NCBI RefSeq assembly: GCF_006716065.1
Contig: NZ_VFOL01000001.1
Coordinates: 4,154,001 to 4,218,000 of the forward strand
Direction of reading: 5' to 3'
Length of the DNA: 64,000 bases
From: Salinispora arenicola
Lineage (GTDB): Bacteria > Actinomycetota > Actinomycetes > Mycobacteriales > Micromonosporaceae
Shown here: positions 50,475 through 59,037 of the stretch, piece by piece
Layout: every line of letters starts with the position of its first letter
Position numbering within the stretch: position 1 is the first letter of the stretch
Notes under the pieces: generated by a model
Databases searched by the model: none
Seen by the model: the letters and a program-made list of their open reading frames with translations, nothing else
What the model was told of the DNA's origin: nothing
Position numbers and translations under genes: made by a program

Positions 50475-51802
50475 GAAGTTCCAGGGCGCTGCTGGCGGCG
50501 CTGCTCTCGACAGTGCTGTTCGCCACCGGCTGCGGATCCGGGCTCGGAGCCGCGTCCGACGGCACGGGGCCGGTGCGACTGCTGGTCTTCGGCGCACCCG
50601 AGGAGTTGGCCGCGTACCGCACGCTGATCGAGGCGTACGGTCAGGCGCGGCCCGGGAACGAGGTGCAGCTCATCGAGGCGAGCGACCGCAAGGACCTGCT
50701 GGCCCGGCTGGCCACGTCGGTCGCCGGGGGCGCCCCGCCGGACCTGTTCCTGATGAACTATCGCTTCTACGGCCAGTTCGCCGCGAAGAACGTGGTCGAG
50801 CCGTTGGACGAGCGCATCGCCGCGTCCGAGAAAGTGGATCCCGACGACTACTACCCGGTGGCGATGAACGCCTTCACCTGGGGCGGCAAACAGCTCTGCC
50901 TGCCACAGAACGTGTCCAGTCTCGCCGTCTACTACAACCGCACCCTGTTCGCCAAGTACCAGGTCCCCGAGCCGAAGGCCGGCTGGACCTGGAACGACAT
51001 GGTCGGTACCGCCATCGCCATGACCCGGGACGCCCGCGGTGTGGTGGTCAAGGGCACCGAGAGCGAGGGCGCCGCCGTCCGGCCAGCCGTACACGGGCTC
51101 GGCGTCGAGCCGTCGATCATTCGCGTTGCCCCGTTCGTGTGGTCCGCCGGCGGCGAGATCGTCGACGACCCGAACCGGCCGACCCGGCTCACCCTGGACA
51201 CCCCGGTCGGACGGGAGGCACTGAAGAACCTGGTCGACCTACGGCAGGCGTACGGCGTGGTGCCCACGGACGAGGAGGTCGAGGCCGAGGATGACGAGTC
51301 CCGCTTCGCCAACGGCCGACTCGCCATGCTGATGTCCTCGCGGCGCTCCACCACCACCTTCCGCTCGATCACTGACTTCGAGTGGGACGTCGCCCCGCTG
51401 CCGGTCTACCAGGACCAGGTCGGGGTGCTGCACTCGGACGCGTACTGCATGACCCGGAGCGCGAAGCGTAAGGACGCGGCATGGCGGTTCCTGGAGTTCG
51501 CCATCTCCGCGGAAGGACAGCGGATCATCGCCGCCACCGGGCGGACGGTACCGTCGCACATCGACGTCTCGCGCTCCTCGGTGTTCCTCGGCCCGTCCCA
51601 GCCGCCGCGCAGCGCGACGGTCTTCCTCGACACGATTCCCACCCTCCGGACACTGCCGACCGTCTCCACCTGGCCCGAAGTCGAGGATGTGACCGCCGGG
51701 ATCCTGGAGAACGCGCTGTACCGGGGCGACCGGTTGGACGATGTCATCCGCGCCGTCGATGAGCAGACCCGCCCGCTATTCGCCCGTGGTGAGCACGGGT
51801 GA
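50471..51802 (+). CDS. Sugar ABC importer substrate-binding lipoprotein
   Basis: 443 residues. The signal ends in LFATGC, a lipobox with the modified Cys at about residue 21. The family 1 extracellular solute-binding fold is seen in VRLLVFGAPEELAAYRTLIEAYGQARPGNEVQLIEASDRKDLLARLATSVAGGAPPDLFLMN, NAFTWGGKQLCLPQNVSSLAVYYNRTLF, and WRFLEFAISAEGQRIIA. It delivers a sugar to the two permeases. ATGA and GTGA overlaps link it to both neighbours. The sugar is unknown; the upstream secreted BNR protein suggests an oligosaccharide. Confidence 0.87.
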   Translation: MRSSRALLAALLSTVLFATGCGSGLGAASDGTGPVRLLVFGAPEELAAYRTLIEAYGQARPGNEVQLIEASDRKDLLARLATSVAGGAPPDLFLMNYRFYGQFAAKNVVEPLDERIAASEKVDPDDYYPVAMNAFTWGGKQLCLPQNVSSLAVYYNRTLFAKYQVPEPKAGWTWNDMVGTAIAMTRDARGVVVKGTESEGAAVRPAVHGLGVEPSIIRVAPFVWSAGGEIVDDPNRPTRLTLDTPVGREALKNLVDLRQAYGVVPTDEEVEAEDDESRFANGRLAMLMSSRRSTTTFRSITDFEWDVAPLPVYQDQVGVLHSDAYCMTRSAKRKDAAWRFLEFAISAEGQRIIAATGRTVPSHIDVSRSSVFLGPSQPPRSATVFLDTIPTLRTLPTVSTWPEVEDVTAGILENALYRGDRLDDVIRAVDEQTRPLFARGEHG

Positions 51803-52842
51803 ACGACGCCGGTCTGACCCTGGACGAGGTGAGTGCCGCCTATCGAGGGGTCGCCGTCCTGCACCGCATGCGGTTGACCGCGGCCCGGGGTGAACTCCTG
51901 GTCGTGCTCGGCCCCTCCGGTGCCGGCAAGTCGACGGTGTTGCGGGTGGTGGCCGGCCTGGAGCCGGTCACGGCCGGCCGAGTCCGGATCGCCGGCCGGG
52001 ACGTTACCCGTGACCGGCCCGGCCGGCGCAACGTGTCGATGGTCTTCCAGTCGTACGCGCTGTTTCCCCATCTGACGGTCGCCGAGAACATCGCGTTCGG
52101 CCTTGTCGTGCGTGACGTCCCGAAGGCGGTAGCGCGCGAGCGGACACGTGCTGCCGCCGAGCAGGTCGGCGCGGCCCACCTGCTCACCCGGCGACCCGGG
52201 CAGCTCTCCGGCGGGGAGCGACAGCGGGTCGCGCTGGCCCGGGCGCTGGTCCGTGAGCCGGACGTGTTCCTCCTCGACGAACCGCTGTCCAATCTCGACC
52301 TTGCCCTCCGGGTGCAGATGCGGGCCGAACTGCGAGCCCTGCACGATCGGCTCGGCGCCACGATGGTGCACGTCACGCACGATCAGACCGAGGCATTGGT
52401 GTTGGCGGACCGGATCGCGGTGCTGCGCGATGGCCGGGTGGAGCAGGTCGGCACGCCGGACGAGATCTGGCACGCCCCGGCGACGAGGTTCGTGGCCCGC
52501 TTCGTCGGTTCCCCGGCGATGAACGTGCTTCCCCGCACCGGCCCGATCCACCCGTCCGGCGACATCCCTGAGGGGGTGGCTGCCGGACAGGAGATCGGGT
52601 TCCGCCCGGAGGCGGTGGTGTTGGGCGCGGTCGACGGCGCGGCGGCGACCGTCGACCGGGTCGAGGTGGTCGGTACGGACGCCTACGCCTACCTCACCCT
52701 CGCCGACGGGCACTCGGTGGTTGCCCGGGTGGCCGCCGCCGACCGACCCGCGCGGGGCGATGCGGTCCGGGTCGGGGTCCGTTGGGCCGACACGCACCTC
52801 TTCGACGCCGACACCGGGCTCCGGCATGGGCGTGCGGAGTGA
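51799..52842 (+). CDS. Sugar ABC importer ATPase (MsmK/UgpC type)
   Basis: 347 residues from GTG 51799. Walker A is LGPSGAGKSTVLR, the Q-loop MVFQSYALFPHLT, the signature LSGGERQRVALA, Walker B VFLLDEPLSNLD, and the H-loop VTHDQTEA. The C-terminal 110 residues are the TOBE/MRP regulatory domain of carbohydrate importers. Having its own ATPase in the operon is unusual, since many actinomycete sugar importers share MsiK. Its stop codon lies inside the first copy of the 59-bp tandem repeat. Confidence 0.88.
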   Translation: MNDAGLTLDEVSAAYRGVAVLHRMRLTAARGELLVVLGPSGAGKSTVLRVVAGLEPVTAGRVRIAGRDVTRDRPGRRNVSMVFQSYALFPHLTVAENIAFGLVVRDVPKAVARERTRAAAEQVGAAHLLTRRPGQLSGGERQRVALARALVREPDVFLLDEPLSNLDLALRVQMRAELRALHDRLGATMVHVTHDQTEALVLADRIAVLRDGRVEQVGTPDEIWHAPATRFVARFVGSPAMNVLPRTGPIHPSGDIPEGVAAGQEIGFRPEAVVLGAVDGAAATVDRVEVVGTDAYAYLTLADGHSVVARVAAADRPARGDAVRVGVRWADTHLFDADTGLRHGRAE

Positions 52843-53040
52843 GCGGTTTGCGGGCCCCGCGGTGGCGAGTGCAGGTGGTTCGGTGAGCGTGCGGAGTGGG
52901 CGGTTTTTGCGAGCCCCGCAGTCGCGAGCGCAGGTGGTTCGGTGAGCGTGCGGAGTGGGCGGTTTTTGCGAGCCCCGCAGTCGCGAGCGCAGGTGGTTCG
53001 GTGAGCGTGCGGAGTGGGCGTTTCTTGCGGGCCCGACGGT
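52832..53040. repeat. 59-bp tandem repeats between ATPase and permease genes
   Basis: Copies are 52832-52888 (57 bp), 52889-52947, 52948-53006 and a partial, diverged copy from 53007 to about 53040. Copies 2 and 3 are identical. Each carries GTGCGGAGTGGGCGG near its start and AGGTGGTTCGGTGAGC at its end. Copy 1 contains the ATPase stop, and the last copy contains the permease start, so the repeats have expanded exactly at the gene junction. Confidence 0.9.
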
Positions 53041-53969
53041 CGCGGGAGCCACGAGCCGGTGTGGGGCCGGTCGCCCGCGGGAACCGGCAGGTTGCGGTGA
53101 TGCTGGCGCCGTATCTGGTCGGTCTCGTTGGCCTGGTGTTGCTGCCCGCCGCGGTCACGCTCGCCCTGGCTTTTACCGAGTACGACCTGGTCAATCCGCC
53201 GAAATGGGCAGGGTTGGACAACATAGTCGAGTTGGTGACGGATCCGGTGTTTCGGGTGTCGCTGACCAACTCACTGGTGTTCGCCCTGGTGGCCGTACCA
53301 CTCCGGGTGCTGCTCGCGCTCGGCCTGGCGTTGTTGCTGCACCGCCGGTCGTTCGGGGGCGGCGCCGTACGGACCGCGGCGATGCTGCCGACCGTGGTGC
53401 CGGAGATCGCCTACGGCCTGCTCTGGCTCTGGCTTCTCAACCCCCTGTACGGTCCGATCAACCAGTTGCTGCGGGTCGGCGGCGAGAACGGGCTGACCGT
53501 TCTCGGCCGTACCCCGCCGCAGTGGCTGACCGATTCCACCGACGCCCGTGCCGCGATCATCCTGATGAGCGTGTTCACTATGGGCGAGACCTTCGTGGTG
53601 CTGCTCGCCGCCCGGCGGGCACTGCCGGCGGACGTGTACGAGGTGGCTGTCCTGGAGGACGCGACCGGCTGGGACGTGTTCCGCCGGGTCACCCTGCCGC
53701 TGATGGCGCCGGTGCTGGCCCTGCTGGTGGTGCGTGACCTCATCGCCAGCCTGCACTTCTCGTTCGTGCCGGCGTTCGTGGTGACCGACGGCGGGCCACC
53801 CCCGTACGCCACCACCTACCTGTCGTTGTTCATCTACCGCACCGGCTTCGAGTACCTGCGGTACGGCTATGCCGCCGCGGCGACGTTGGTGATGATGCTG
53901 TTGACGGTGGCGGCGGTGGTGGTGCAGTGGCGGCTGTTCCGGCGCTACCGGGCGTTCTACCGGCTGTGA
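53001..53969 (+). CDS. Sugar ABC importer permease (MalF type)
   Basis: 322 residues from GTG 53001, the last GTG formed by the tandem repeat, with AGGTGG upstream; GTG 53007 is an alternative. The frame is open further left only because of the repeats. Six or seven membrane helices begin at VMLAPYLVGLVGLVLLPAAVTLALAFTEY. The EAA loop is EVAVLEDATGWDVFRRVTLPLMAPV. LNPLYGPINQLL is typical of the MalF family. It pairs with the MalG-like permease at 49653. The basic N-terminal 30 residues are repeat-encoded. Confidence 0.85.
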   Translation: MSVRSGRFLRARRSREPRAGVGPVARGNRQVAVMLAPYLVGLVGLVLLPAAVTLALAFTEYDLVNPPKWAGLDNIVELVTDPVFRVSLTNSLVFALVAVPLRVLLALGLALLLHRRSFGGGAVRTAAMLPTVVPEIAYGLLWLWLLNPLYGPINQLLRVGGENGLTVLGRTPPQWLTDSTDARAAIILMSVFTMGETFVVLLAARRALPADVYEVAVLEDATGWDVFRRVTLPLMAPVLALLVVRDLIASLHFSFVPAFVVTDGGPPPYATTYLSLFIYRTGFEYLRYGYAAAATLVMMLLTVAAVVVQWRLFRRYRAFYRL

Positions 53970-54124
53970 CCCGACAACCACCTGGCCCGTTTCCGCTCAA
54001 GCGATCGATGCGGTGCCCCGCCGTCCTGCCTCGAGGCTGTGGCGGCACCAGTTAATCCCGGCGGCGGAGGGTGGGGTCGTGCGATGATCGCCGACCGGAT
54101 CCAGACGGATGGGGAGGAACGGTC

Positions 54125-54727
54125 GTGGAGGTACGGCGGATCGGGTCGGAACTGGTCGAGGCGGCGGCGGAGGTGTTGGCCGAGGCGTTCGACGGCTACT
54201 CCTGGACGGCGTGGACCGTGCGCGCCGACCGGCACCGGGAACGGCTGGCCAACTTGTTCGCGGAGACCGTGGCGGCGGTTGGCCTGCCGTACGGGGACGT
54301 CTGGGCGGCTCTCGACGCGGACGGCCGTCCCCAGGCGGTGGCGGTGTGGCTACGGCCGGACCGGCCGGTGCCGGACGAGGTCTGGAACGACGTGGCCGCC
54401 GAGAATGCCGCCTCCGCCGGGGACCGGTATTCGGCCATGCTCGCCGCCGAGGCCGCCTGTGCTCCCTTGCGGTCCGCGGAGCCGGCGTTCCTTCTTGCCA
54501 CGGTGGGGGTGCGTCCAGCGAGCCAGGGAGGAGGGATTGGCGCACGGCTGCTGCGGCCCGGCTTGGCCGAGGCGGACCGGGCTGGTCTGCCGGCGGTGCT
54601 GGAGACGTCCGCCTCGGCGAACCTGCGGTTCTACCGGCGGCTCGGGTTCGAGGTGACCGGGGAGGTCACCGTACCCGGCGGGGGACCGCGAGTGTGGGCG
54701 ATGCGTCGCCCTCCGGCCCGCGTGTAA
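54125..54727 (+). CDS. GNAT-family N-acetyltransferase
   Basis: 200 residues from GTG 54125, after GGGGAGGAAC. The acetyl-CoA motif is LATVGVRPASQGGGIGARLLRPGLAEAD. ETSASANLRFYRRLGFEVTGEV is the C-terminal GNAT block. The N-terminal half (EAFDGYSWTAWTVRADRHRERLANLFAETVAAV) resembles the GNAT enzymes found near PurR-like or puromycin acetyltransferase families in actinomycetes. The substrate is unknown. It precedes rtcB by 28 nt. Confidence 0.83.
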   Translation: MEVRRIGSELVEAAAEVLAEAFDGYSWTAWTVRADRHRERLANLFAETVAAVGLPYGDVWAALDADGRPQAVAVWLRPDRPVPDEVWNDVAAENAASAGDRYSAMLAAEAACAPLRSAEPAFLLATVGVRPASQGGGIGARLLRPGLAEADRAGLPAVLETSASANLRFYRRLGFEVTGEVTVPGGGPRVWAMRRPPARV

Positions 54728-54755
54728 GCACCACCGGACCGGGTAGGTCGCGCGG

Positions 54756-56174
54756 GTGGAACTGGTCGAGGAGTCGCCGTACCGTTTCCGGATAGACCGG
54801 CGTGATCCGATGCGGGTTCCCGGGGTGGTGTTCGCGTCCGAGGCGCTGCTGCCGGATGTGGGGGCGGACCGGTCGCTGGAGCAGGTCGCCGCCGTCGCCA
54901 CCCTGCCCGGCATCGTCGATGCCTCGTTCGCCATGCCGGACGTGCATCTGGGCTACGGCTTCCCGATCGGTGGGGTGGCCGCCACCGATGTGGCGGCGGG
55001 CGGGGTGGTGTCCCCGGGCGGAGTGGGCTTCGACATATCCTGCGGCGTCCGGCTGCTCGCCGCCGACCTCGATCTGGCCGGGCTTCGTCCCCGGCTGGAG
55101 GCGGTCATGGACGGGCTGGGCGGGGCGACGCCCCGGGGTGCGGGCCGGGGCGCGGTGTGGCATGTGACGGGTCGTTCGGACCTGGACGGGGTGCTGCGGG
55201 AAGGATCCCGGTACGCGGTGCAGCGCGGCTTCGGCGTTGGCCGGGACCTGGAGCGCTGTGAGGACCACGGTGCCCTTGACGACGCTGATCCGGGCGCGGT
55301 CAGCCCCCGGGCAGTCGAGCGGGGTGCCACGCAGGTGGGCAGTCTGGGCTCGGGCAATCACTTCCTCGAGGTGCAGTCCGTCGCGGAGGTGTATGACCAC
55401 GACGTCGCCACGACCTTCGGGCTGTGGCCCGGCCAGGTCTGCGTGATGATCCACTGTGGTTCGCGGGGTCTGGGACACCAGATCTGTACCGACTACGTGC
55501 GCAGGATGGAGAAGGCGATGCGCCGGTACGACATCCAGGTGCCGGACCGGCAGCTTGCCTGCGCCCCGGTGGAGTCCCCGGAGGGGCACGACTATCTCGG
55601 CGCGATGGCCGCCGCCGCCAACTACGCCCGGGCGAACCGCCAGCTTCTCACCCATGTGGCCCGGGTGGTCTTCCGCCGGGTCACCGGCGGAAACCTCGAT
55701 CTGGTCTACGACGTCTCCCACAACCAGGCGAAGATCGAGACTCACGGTGTGGACGGCGAGCGACGCACGCTTTGTGTGCATCGCAAGGGTGCCACGCGAG
55801 CGCTGCCGCCAGGACACCCGGACCTGCCGGCTGATCTGTGCGACGTGGGGCAGCCGGTGCTGATCCCCGGCTCGATGGGCACCGCGTCCTACGTGCTGGC
55901 CGGGGTGCCGGGTGCTCCCGCATTTGCCTCCACCTGCCATGGGGCCGGGCGGGTGCAGAGCCGTAAGCAGGCGGTGCGGGCCGAACGTGGCCAGGATCCG
56001 CACCGACAACTGGCGGCACGGGATGTGGCGGTACGCGGCGCCTCCCGGCGTGGCCTGGCCGAGGAGATGCCAGCGGCGTACAAGGACATTTCCGCTGTGG
56101 TCGAGGCTACCGAGGGCGCCGGACTGTGCCGGAAGGTCGCCCGGCTGATGCCGATCGGGGTCGTCAAGGGCTGA
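54756..56174 (+). CDS. rtcB: RNA ligase RtcB
   Basis: 472 residues from GTG 54756. RtcB joins 3'-phosphate or 2',3'-cyclic-phosphate RNA ends to 5'-OH with GTP and Mn2+. The metal and guanylylation motifs are present: [29 protein letters not shown] (Mn-binding Cys), [45 protein letters not shown] and [12 protein letters not shown] (active-site His). Length is normal for the family. Its activator archease is encoded convergently just downstream. Confidence 0.93.
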   Translation: MELVEESPYRFRIDRRDPMRVPGVVFASEALLPDVGADRSLEQVAAVATLPGIVDASFAMPDVHLGYGFPIGGVAATDVAAGGVVSPGGVGFDISCGVRLLAADLDLAGLRPRLEAVMDGLGGATPRGAGRGAVWHVTGRSDLDGVLREGSRYAVQRGFGVGRDLERCEDHGALDDADPGAVSPRAVERGATQVGSLGSGNHFLEVQSVAEVYDHDVATTFGLWPGQVCVMIHCGSRGLGHQICTDYVRRMEKAMRRYDIQVPDRQLACAPVESPEGHDYLGAMAAAANYARANRQLLTHVARVVFRRVTGGNLDLVYDVSHNQAKIETHGVDGERRTLCVHRKGATRALPPGHPDLPADLCDVGQPVLIPGSMGTASYVLAGVPGAPAFASTCHGAGRVQSRKQAVRAERGQDPHRQLAARDVAVRGASRRGLAEEMPAAYKDISAVVEATEGAGLCRKVARLMPIGVVKG

Positions 56175-56189
56175 CCGCCGCGTTCCCCT

Positions 56190-56208
56190 GACGCCGTTGG
56201 GCGGCGTC
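56190..56208. terminator. Hairpin between rtcB and archease genes
   Basis: GACGCCG (56190-56196) and CGGCGTC (56202-56208) form a 7-bp stem with loop TTGGG, 15 nt after the rtcB stop. The rtcB 3' end (GTCGTC-AGGGCTGAC plus CCGCGTT) is then repeated imperfectly at about 56207-56244. It serves the convergent pair. Confidence 0.5.
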
Positions 56209-56255
56209 GTCGAGGGCTGACTGACTGCCGCGTTTCCCGCTGACGTCGTCCTGCC

Positions 56256-56684
56256 TCACACGTCGACGGTTACCGCGCAGGCCCAGCCCTCGGCGTCGGG
56301 CCCGAAGCGCAACTCGTGGAGGGAAACGGCCTTCGGCACCGCGCCGATCAGCTCCATCTCACCGGTGTCGGTGGTCTGCCACCGTACGTGCAGCCCGCCG
56401 TCGCCGTCGTCGCGCACCTCGGTCCGCAGCGGCAGCTCACCTGCGGTGTCCATCCGAAAGATCACCTCGTCCAGGACACTCACCAGTAGGTCGTCGTCCT
56501 GGTCGGCGGGGGCGTGGTAGGTCCGCTCGGCGGTGGGCCGGGCGGGGCGGTGGTCGACGAAGGTGTCCAGCAGGGCGGCGACCGCCTCCGCCACGCACGC
56601 CTCCCGGGTCGGCGCCCACGCCTCGATACGGACGTCGGCGGTGTGCGGCACGCACCGGTGCCCGCGCTCGGGTCGTGGCTCCAC
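56256..56684 (-). CDS. Archease (RtcB cofactor)
   Basis: 142 residues, ATG 56684. The archease fold is clear: HRCVPHTADVRIEAWAPTREACVAEAVAALLDTFVD, with the conserved TADV (metal Asp), DDLLVSVLDEVIFRMDT, and ELIGAVPKAVSLHELRFG (the K-A-VTYHEL-like block). Archease speeds RtcB guanylylation and turnover. It faces rtcB tail to tail with 81 nt between, rather than sharing an operon. Confidence 0.88.
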   Translation of the reverse strand: MEPRPERGHRCVPHTADVRIEAWAPTREACVAEAVAALLDTFVDHRPARPTAERTYHAPADQDDDLLVSVLDEVIFRMDTAGELPLRTEVRDDGDGGLHVRWQTTDTGEMELIGAVPKAVSLHELRFGPDAEGWACAVTVDV

Positions 56685-56765
56685 GTCCCGATCATCCGCT
56701 ACGGCCGCCCGGTTTCGGACCTGGTTCGTCGTTGCGGCTGCACCGGGCTTCCCACCCGGTTGGTC

Positions 56766-57437
56766 CTACCCGGGTTCGACCATCGCCGTCAGTGAGTGGC
56801 GGGTGCGGTAGATCGCTGCCAACCAGACGTCGAGCAGCACGTCCACCACGTCCTGCTCGGCGATCGCTGGCCCGTCGCCGGCGAAGGTGGCGTACCAGAC
56901 CCGTTCGTTCATCGAGTTCAGTGCGATGGCCAGCGCCCGCGCGGGCAGGCCGTCCGGGGCCGCGCCCCGGCGGCGTTCGGCCGCGATCGCCGCCTCGGTG
57001 GTCTGCACCCAGTGCTCCATGACCGAGGCCCAGAGCCGGCGGACCTCGGCGTTGGTGCCGCGTACCTCGGCGCAGGCCAGAACGACGGCCCGGTGCGCGC
57101 CGAAGGTCTCGTGGAACCGGTGGATCAGTTCCCGCCAGCGGGTCTGTGGGTCCTCGGCGAGCCGGTCGAGGACGCCCCCGGCGACAGCGTTGGCGTTGGC
57201 CTCCTCGATGACCCGGTCCAGCAGGGTGAGCAGGACCGCGTCCTTGCCGGAGAAGTAGAAGTAGAAGGTGGGCCGGGAGATCCCCGCCCCCCGGGCCAGG
57301 TCGTCGATCGAGATGTCGGCGAACGGGCGCTGGGCCAGCAGCCGCTCGGCGGTGCCGAGGATGGCCGATTCGCGGTCGTCCCCCACGGACCGGGCCGTGC
57401 GGCGGCCCCGGGGCGGTGTGGCCGCGGTGGATGTCAT
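56766..57437 (-). CDS. TetR-family repressor (EthR-like)
   Basis: 223 residues from ATG 57437. The HTH is RESAILGTAERLLAQRPFADISIDDLARGAGISRPTFYFYFSGKDAVLLTLLDRVIEEA. The C-terminal ligand domain contains RELIHRFHETFGAHRAVVLACAEVRGTNAEVRRLWASVMEHW and ends WLAAIYRTRHSL, as in EthR of mycobacteria. It is divergent from an EthA-like monooxygenase, and two palindromes lie between. It very probably represses that gene and its SDR partner. Confidence 0.85.
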   Translation of the reverse strand: MTSTAATPPRGRRTARSVGDDRESAILGTAERLLAQRPFADISIDDLARGAGISRPTFYFYFSGKDAVLLTLLDRVIEEANANAVAGGVLDRLAEDPQTRWRELIHRFHETFGAHRAVVLACAEVRGTNAEVRRLWASVMEHWVQTTEAAIAAERRRGAAPDGLPARALAIALNSMNERVWYATFAGDGPAIAEQDVVDVLLDVWLAAIYRTRHSLTAMVEPG

Positions 57438-57459
57438 GAACGTGGATGTTACACCCGCT

Positions 57460-57520
57460 CGACAGAGTGTCGGTTGTTCTCGACACAGCGTTGACATATG
57501 TCGATAGTGATGGATAGGGT
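57460..57520 (+). promoter_or_regulatory. EthA-like promoter with two palindromic TetR operators
   Basis: TTGACA (57491-57496) and TAGGGT (57515-57520), 18 nt apart, form the rightward promoter. CGACAGAGTGTCG (57460-57472) is a perfect palindrome, and GACATATGTC (57493-57502) is a second one overlapping the -35. CGACA/TGTCG half-sites recur in both, as expected for cooperative TetR binding. Confidence 0.6.
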
Positions 57521-57552
57521 CCGGCATCATCGGCTCTGCCACGGGAGACGAC

Positions 57553-59037
57553 ATGGCCACGACCGACCACGTTGACGTGCTCATCGTCGGTGCCGGTCTC
57601 TCCGGCATCGGCGCGGCCTGCCAGCTGCGCCGTCGCTGCCCCGAGAAGACGTACGCCGTGCTCGAGGCGCGCGGCGCGATCGGTGGCACCTGGGACCTGT
57701 TCCGCTACCCGGGCATCCGTTCGGATTCGGACATGTTCACCCTCGGCTATTCGTTCCGACCGTGGACAGACCCCAAGGCCCTCGCCGATGGTCCGTCCAT
57801 CCGGGACTATGTCCAGGACACCGCCCGGGAGTACGGCGTCACCGAGCACATCCGATTCCACCACCGGGTCGTCCGCGCGGACTGGGACAGCCGGACCGCC
57901 CGCTGGACGGTGCACGCCCGCCGGGACACCGGCGAGGAGGTCGTGCTCACCTGCTCGTTCCTGCACACCTGCGCCGGCTACTACCGCTACGACCGGGGCT
58001 ACACACCGGACCTCCCCGGGGCGGCCCGGTTCACCGGCCGGATCGTGCACCCGCAGCACTGGCCCGCTGACCTCGACCACACCGGTCGACGGGTTGTGGT
58101 GATCGGCAGCGGTGCGACGGCGGTGACCCTGGTGCCCGCGATGGCCGAGCGGGCCGCCCACGTGACGATGCTGCAGCGTTCACCCACCTACATCCTGGCG
58201 TTGCCGGCGCGGGACGTGGTCGCCGCCGCGCTGCGCCGGGTACTACCGAAGCGGGTGGGCTACTCGCTGATCCGCTGGAAGAACATTCTGCTCCTCACGG
58301 TGAACTTCCAACTCAGCCGGCGGGCCCCCAATCTGGTGCGCCGTCTGCTGCGGTTGGCCATGCGACGCCGACTCCCCGCCGGGTACGACCTCGACCGACA
58401 CTTCTCGCCCCGCTACGACCCGTGGGACCAGCGTCTGTGTGTGGTCCCCGACGGTGATCTGTTCACCGCGATCACCGCCGGTCGGGCCTCGGTTGTCACC
58501 GACACCATCGACACATTCACCGAGACCGGCGTGCGGCTGGGCTCCGGCGAGGAACTGGCGGCCGACGTCGTCGTCACCGCCACGGGCCTGGACCTGCTTG
58601 CCTTCGGCGACGCCCGGCTCAGCGTCGACGGCGAGCCGGTCGACCTGGCCGACACCGTCACCTACAAGGGCATGATGCTCTCGGGCGTCCCCAACTTCGC
58701 GATGACCATCGGCTACACCAACGCGTCCTGGACACTCCGGGCCGACCTGGTCGCGAACTACGTGTGCCGGCTGCTCGCCCATCTGGACAGCACCGGCCAA
58801 CAGGTCGTCACCCCGCTGGCACCGACTGACGACGAGAGGTTGCCCCTGCTCGACCTGACCGCCGGTTACGTGCAGCGCGGCCTCGCCGCCCTGCCCAAGC
58901 AGGGGGGACGGGCGCCCTGGCGGCTGCCCCAGAATTACCCCCGGGACCTGGTGCTGATGCGCTGCGGCCGGCTCGCCGATGGGGGAGTCCGATTCTCCCG
59001 GGCCGGTACGCCAGAGAGGAGCCCCGCGCGTGCGTAG
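57553..59037 (+). CDS. Flavin monooxygenase, Baeyer-Villiger type (EthA-like)
   Basis: 494 residues from ATG 57553 after GGGAG. FAD motif: DVLIVGAGLSGIGAACQLRRR. GGTWDLFRYPGIRSDSDMFTLGYSF is the EthA-like block. FTGRIVHPQHWP fits the Baeyer-Villiger fingerprint F-x-G-x3-H-x3-W. VVVIGSGATAVTLVPAMAERAAHVTMLQRSPTYI is the NADPH site. It inserts oxygen into ketones or oxidises thioamides. The divergent TetR repressor and overlapping SDR gene suggest a small xenobiotic or ketone-metabolising unit. Confidence 0.88.
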   Translation: MATTDHVDVLIVGAGLSGIGAACQLRRRCPEKTYAVLEARGAIGGTWDLFRYPGIRSDSDMFTLGYSFRPWTDPKALADGPSIRDYVQDTAREYGVTEHIRFHHRVVRADWDSRTARWTVHARRDTGEEVVLTCSFLHTCAGYYRYDRGYTPDLPGAARFTGRIVHPQHWPADLDHTGRRVVVIGSGATAVTLVPAMAERAAHVTMLQRSPTYILALPARDVVAAALRRVLPKRVGYSLIRWKNILLLTVNFQLSRRAPNLVRRLLRLAMRRRLPAGYDLDRHFSPRYDPWDQRLCVVPDGDLFTAITAGRASVVTDTIDTFTETGVRLGSGEELAADVVVTATGLDLLAFGDARLSVDGEPVDLADTVTYKGMMLSGVPNFAMTIGYTNASWTLRADLVANYVCRLLAHLDSTGQQVVTPLAPTDDERLPLLDLTAGYVQRGLAALPKQGGRAPWRLPQNYPRDLVLMRCGRLADGGVRFSRAGTPERSPARA

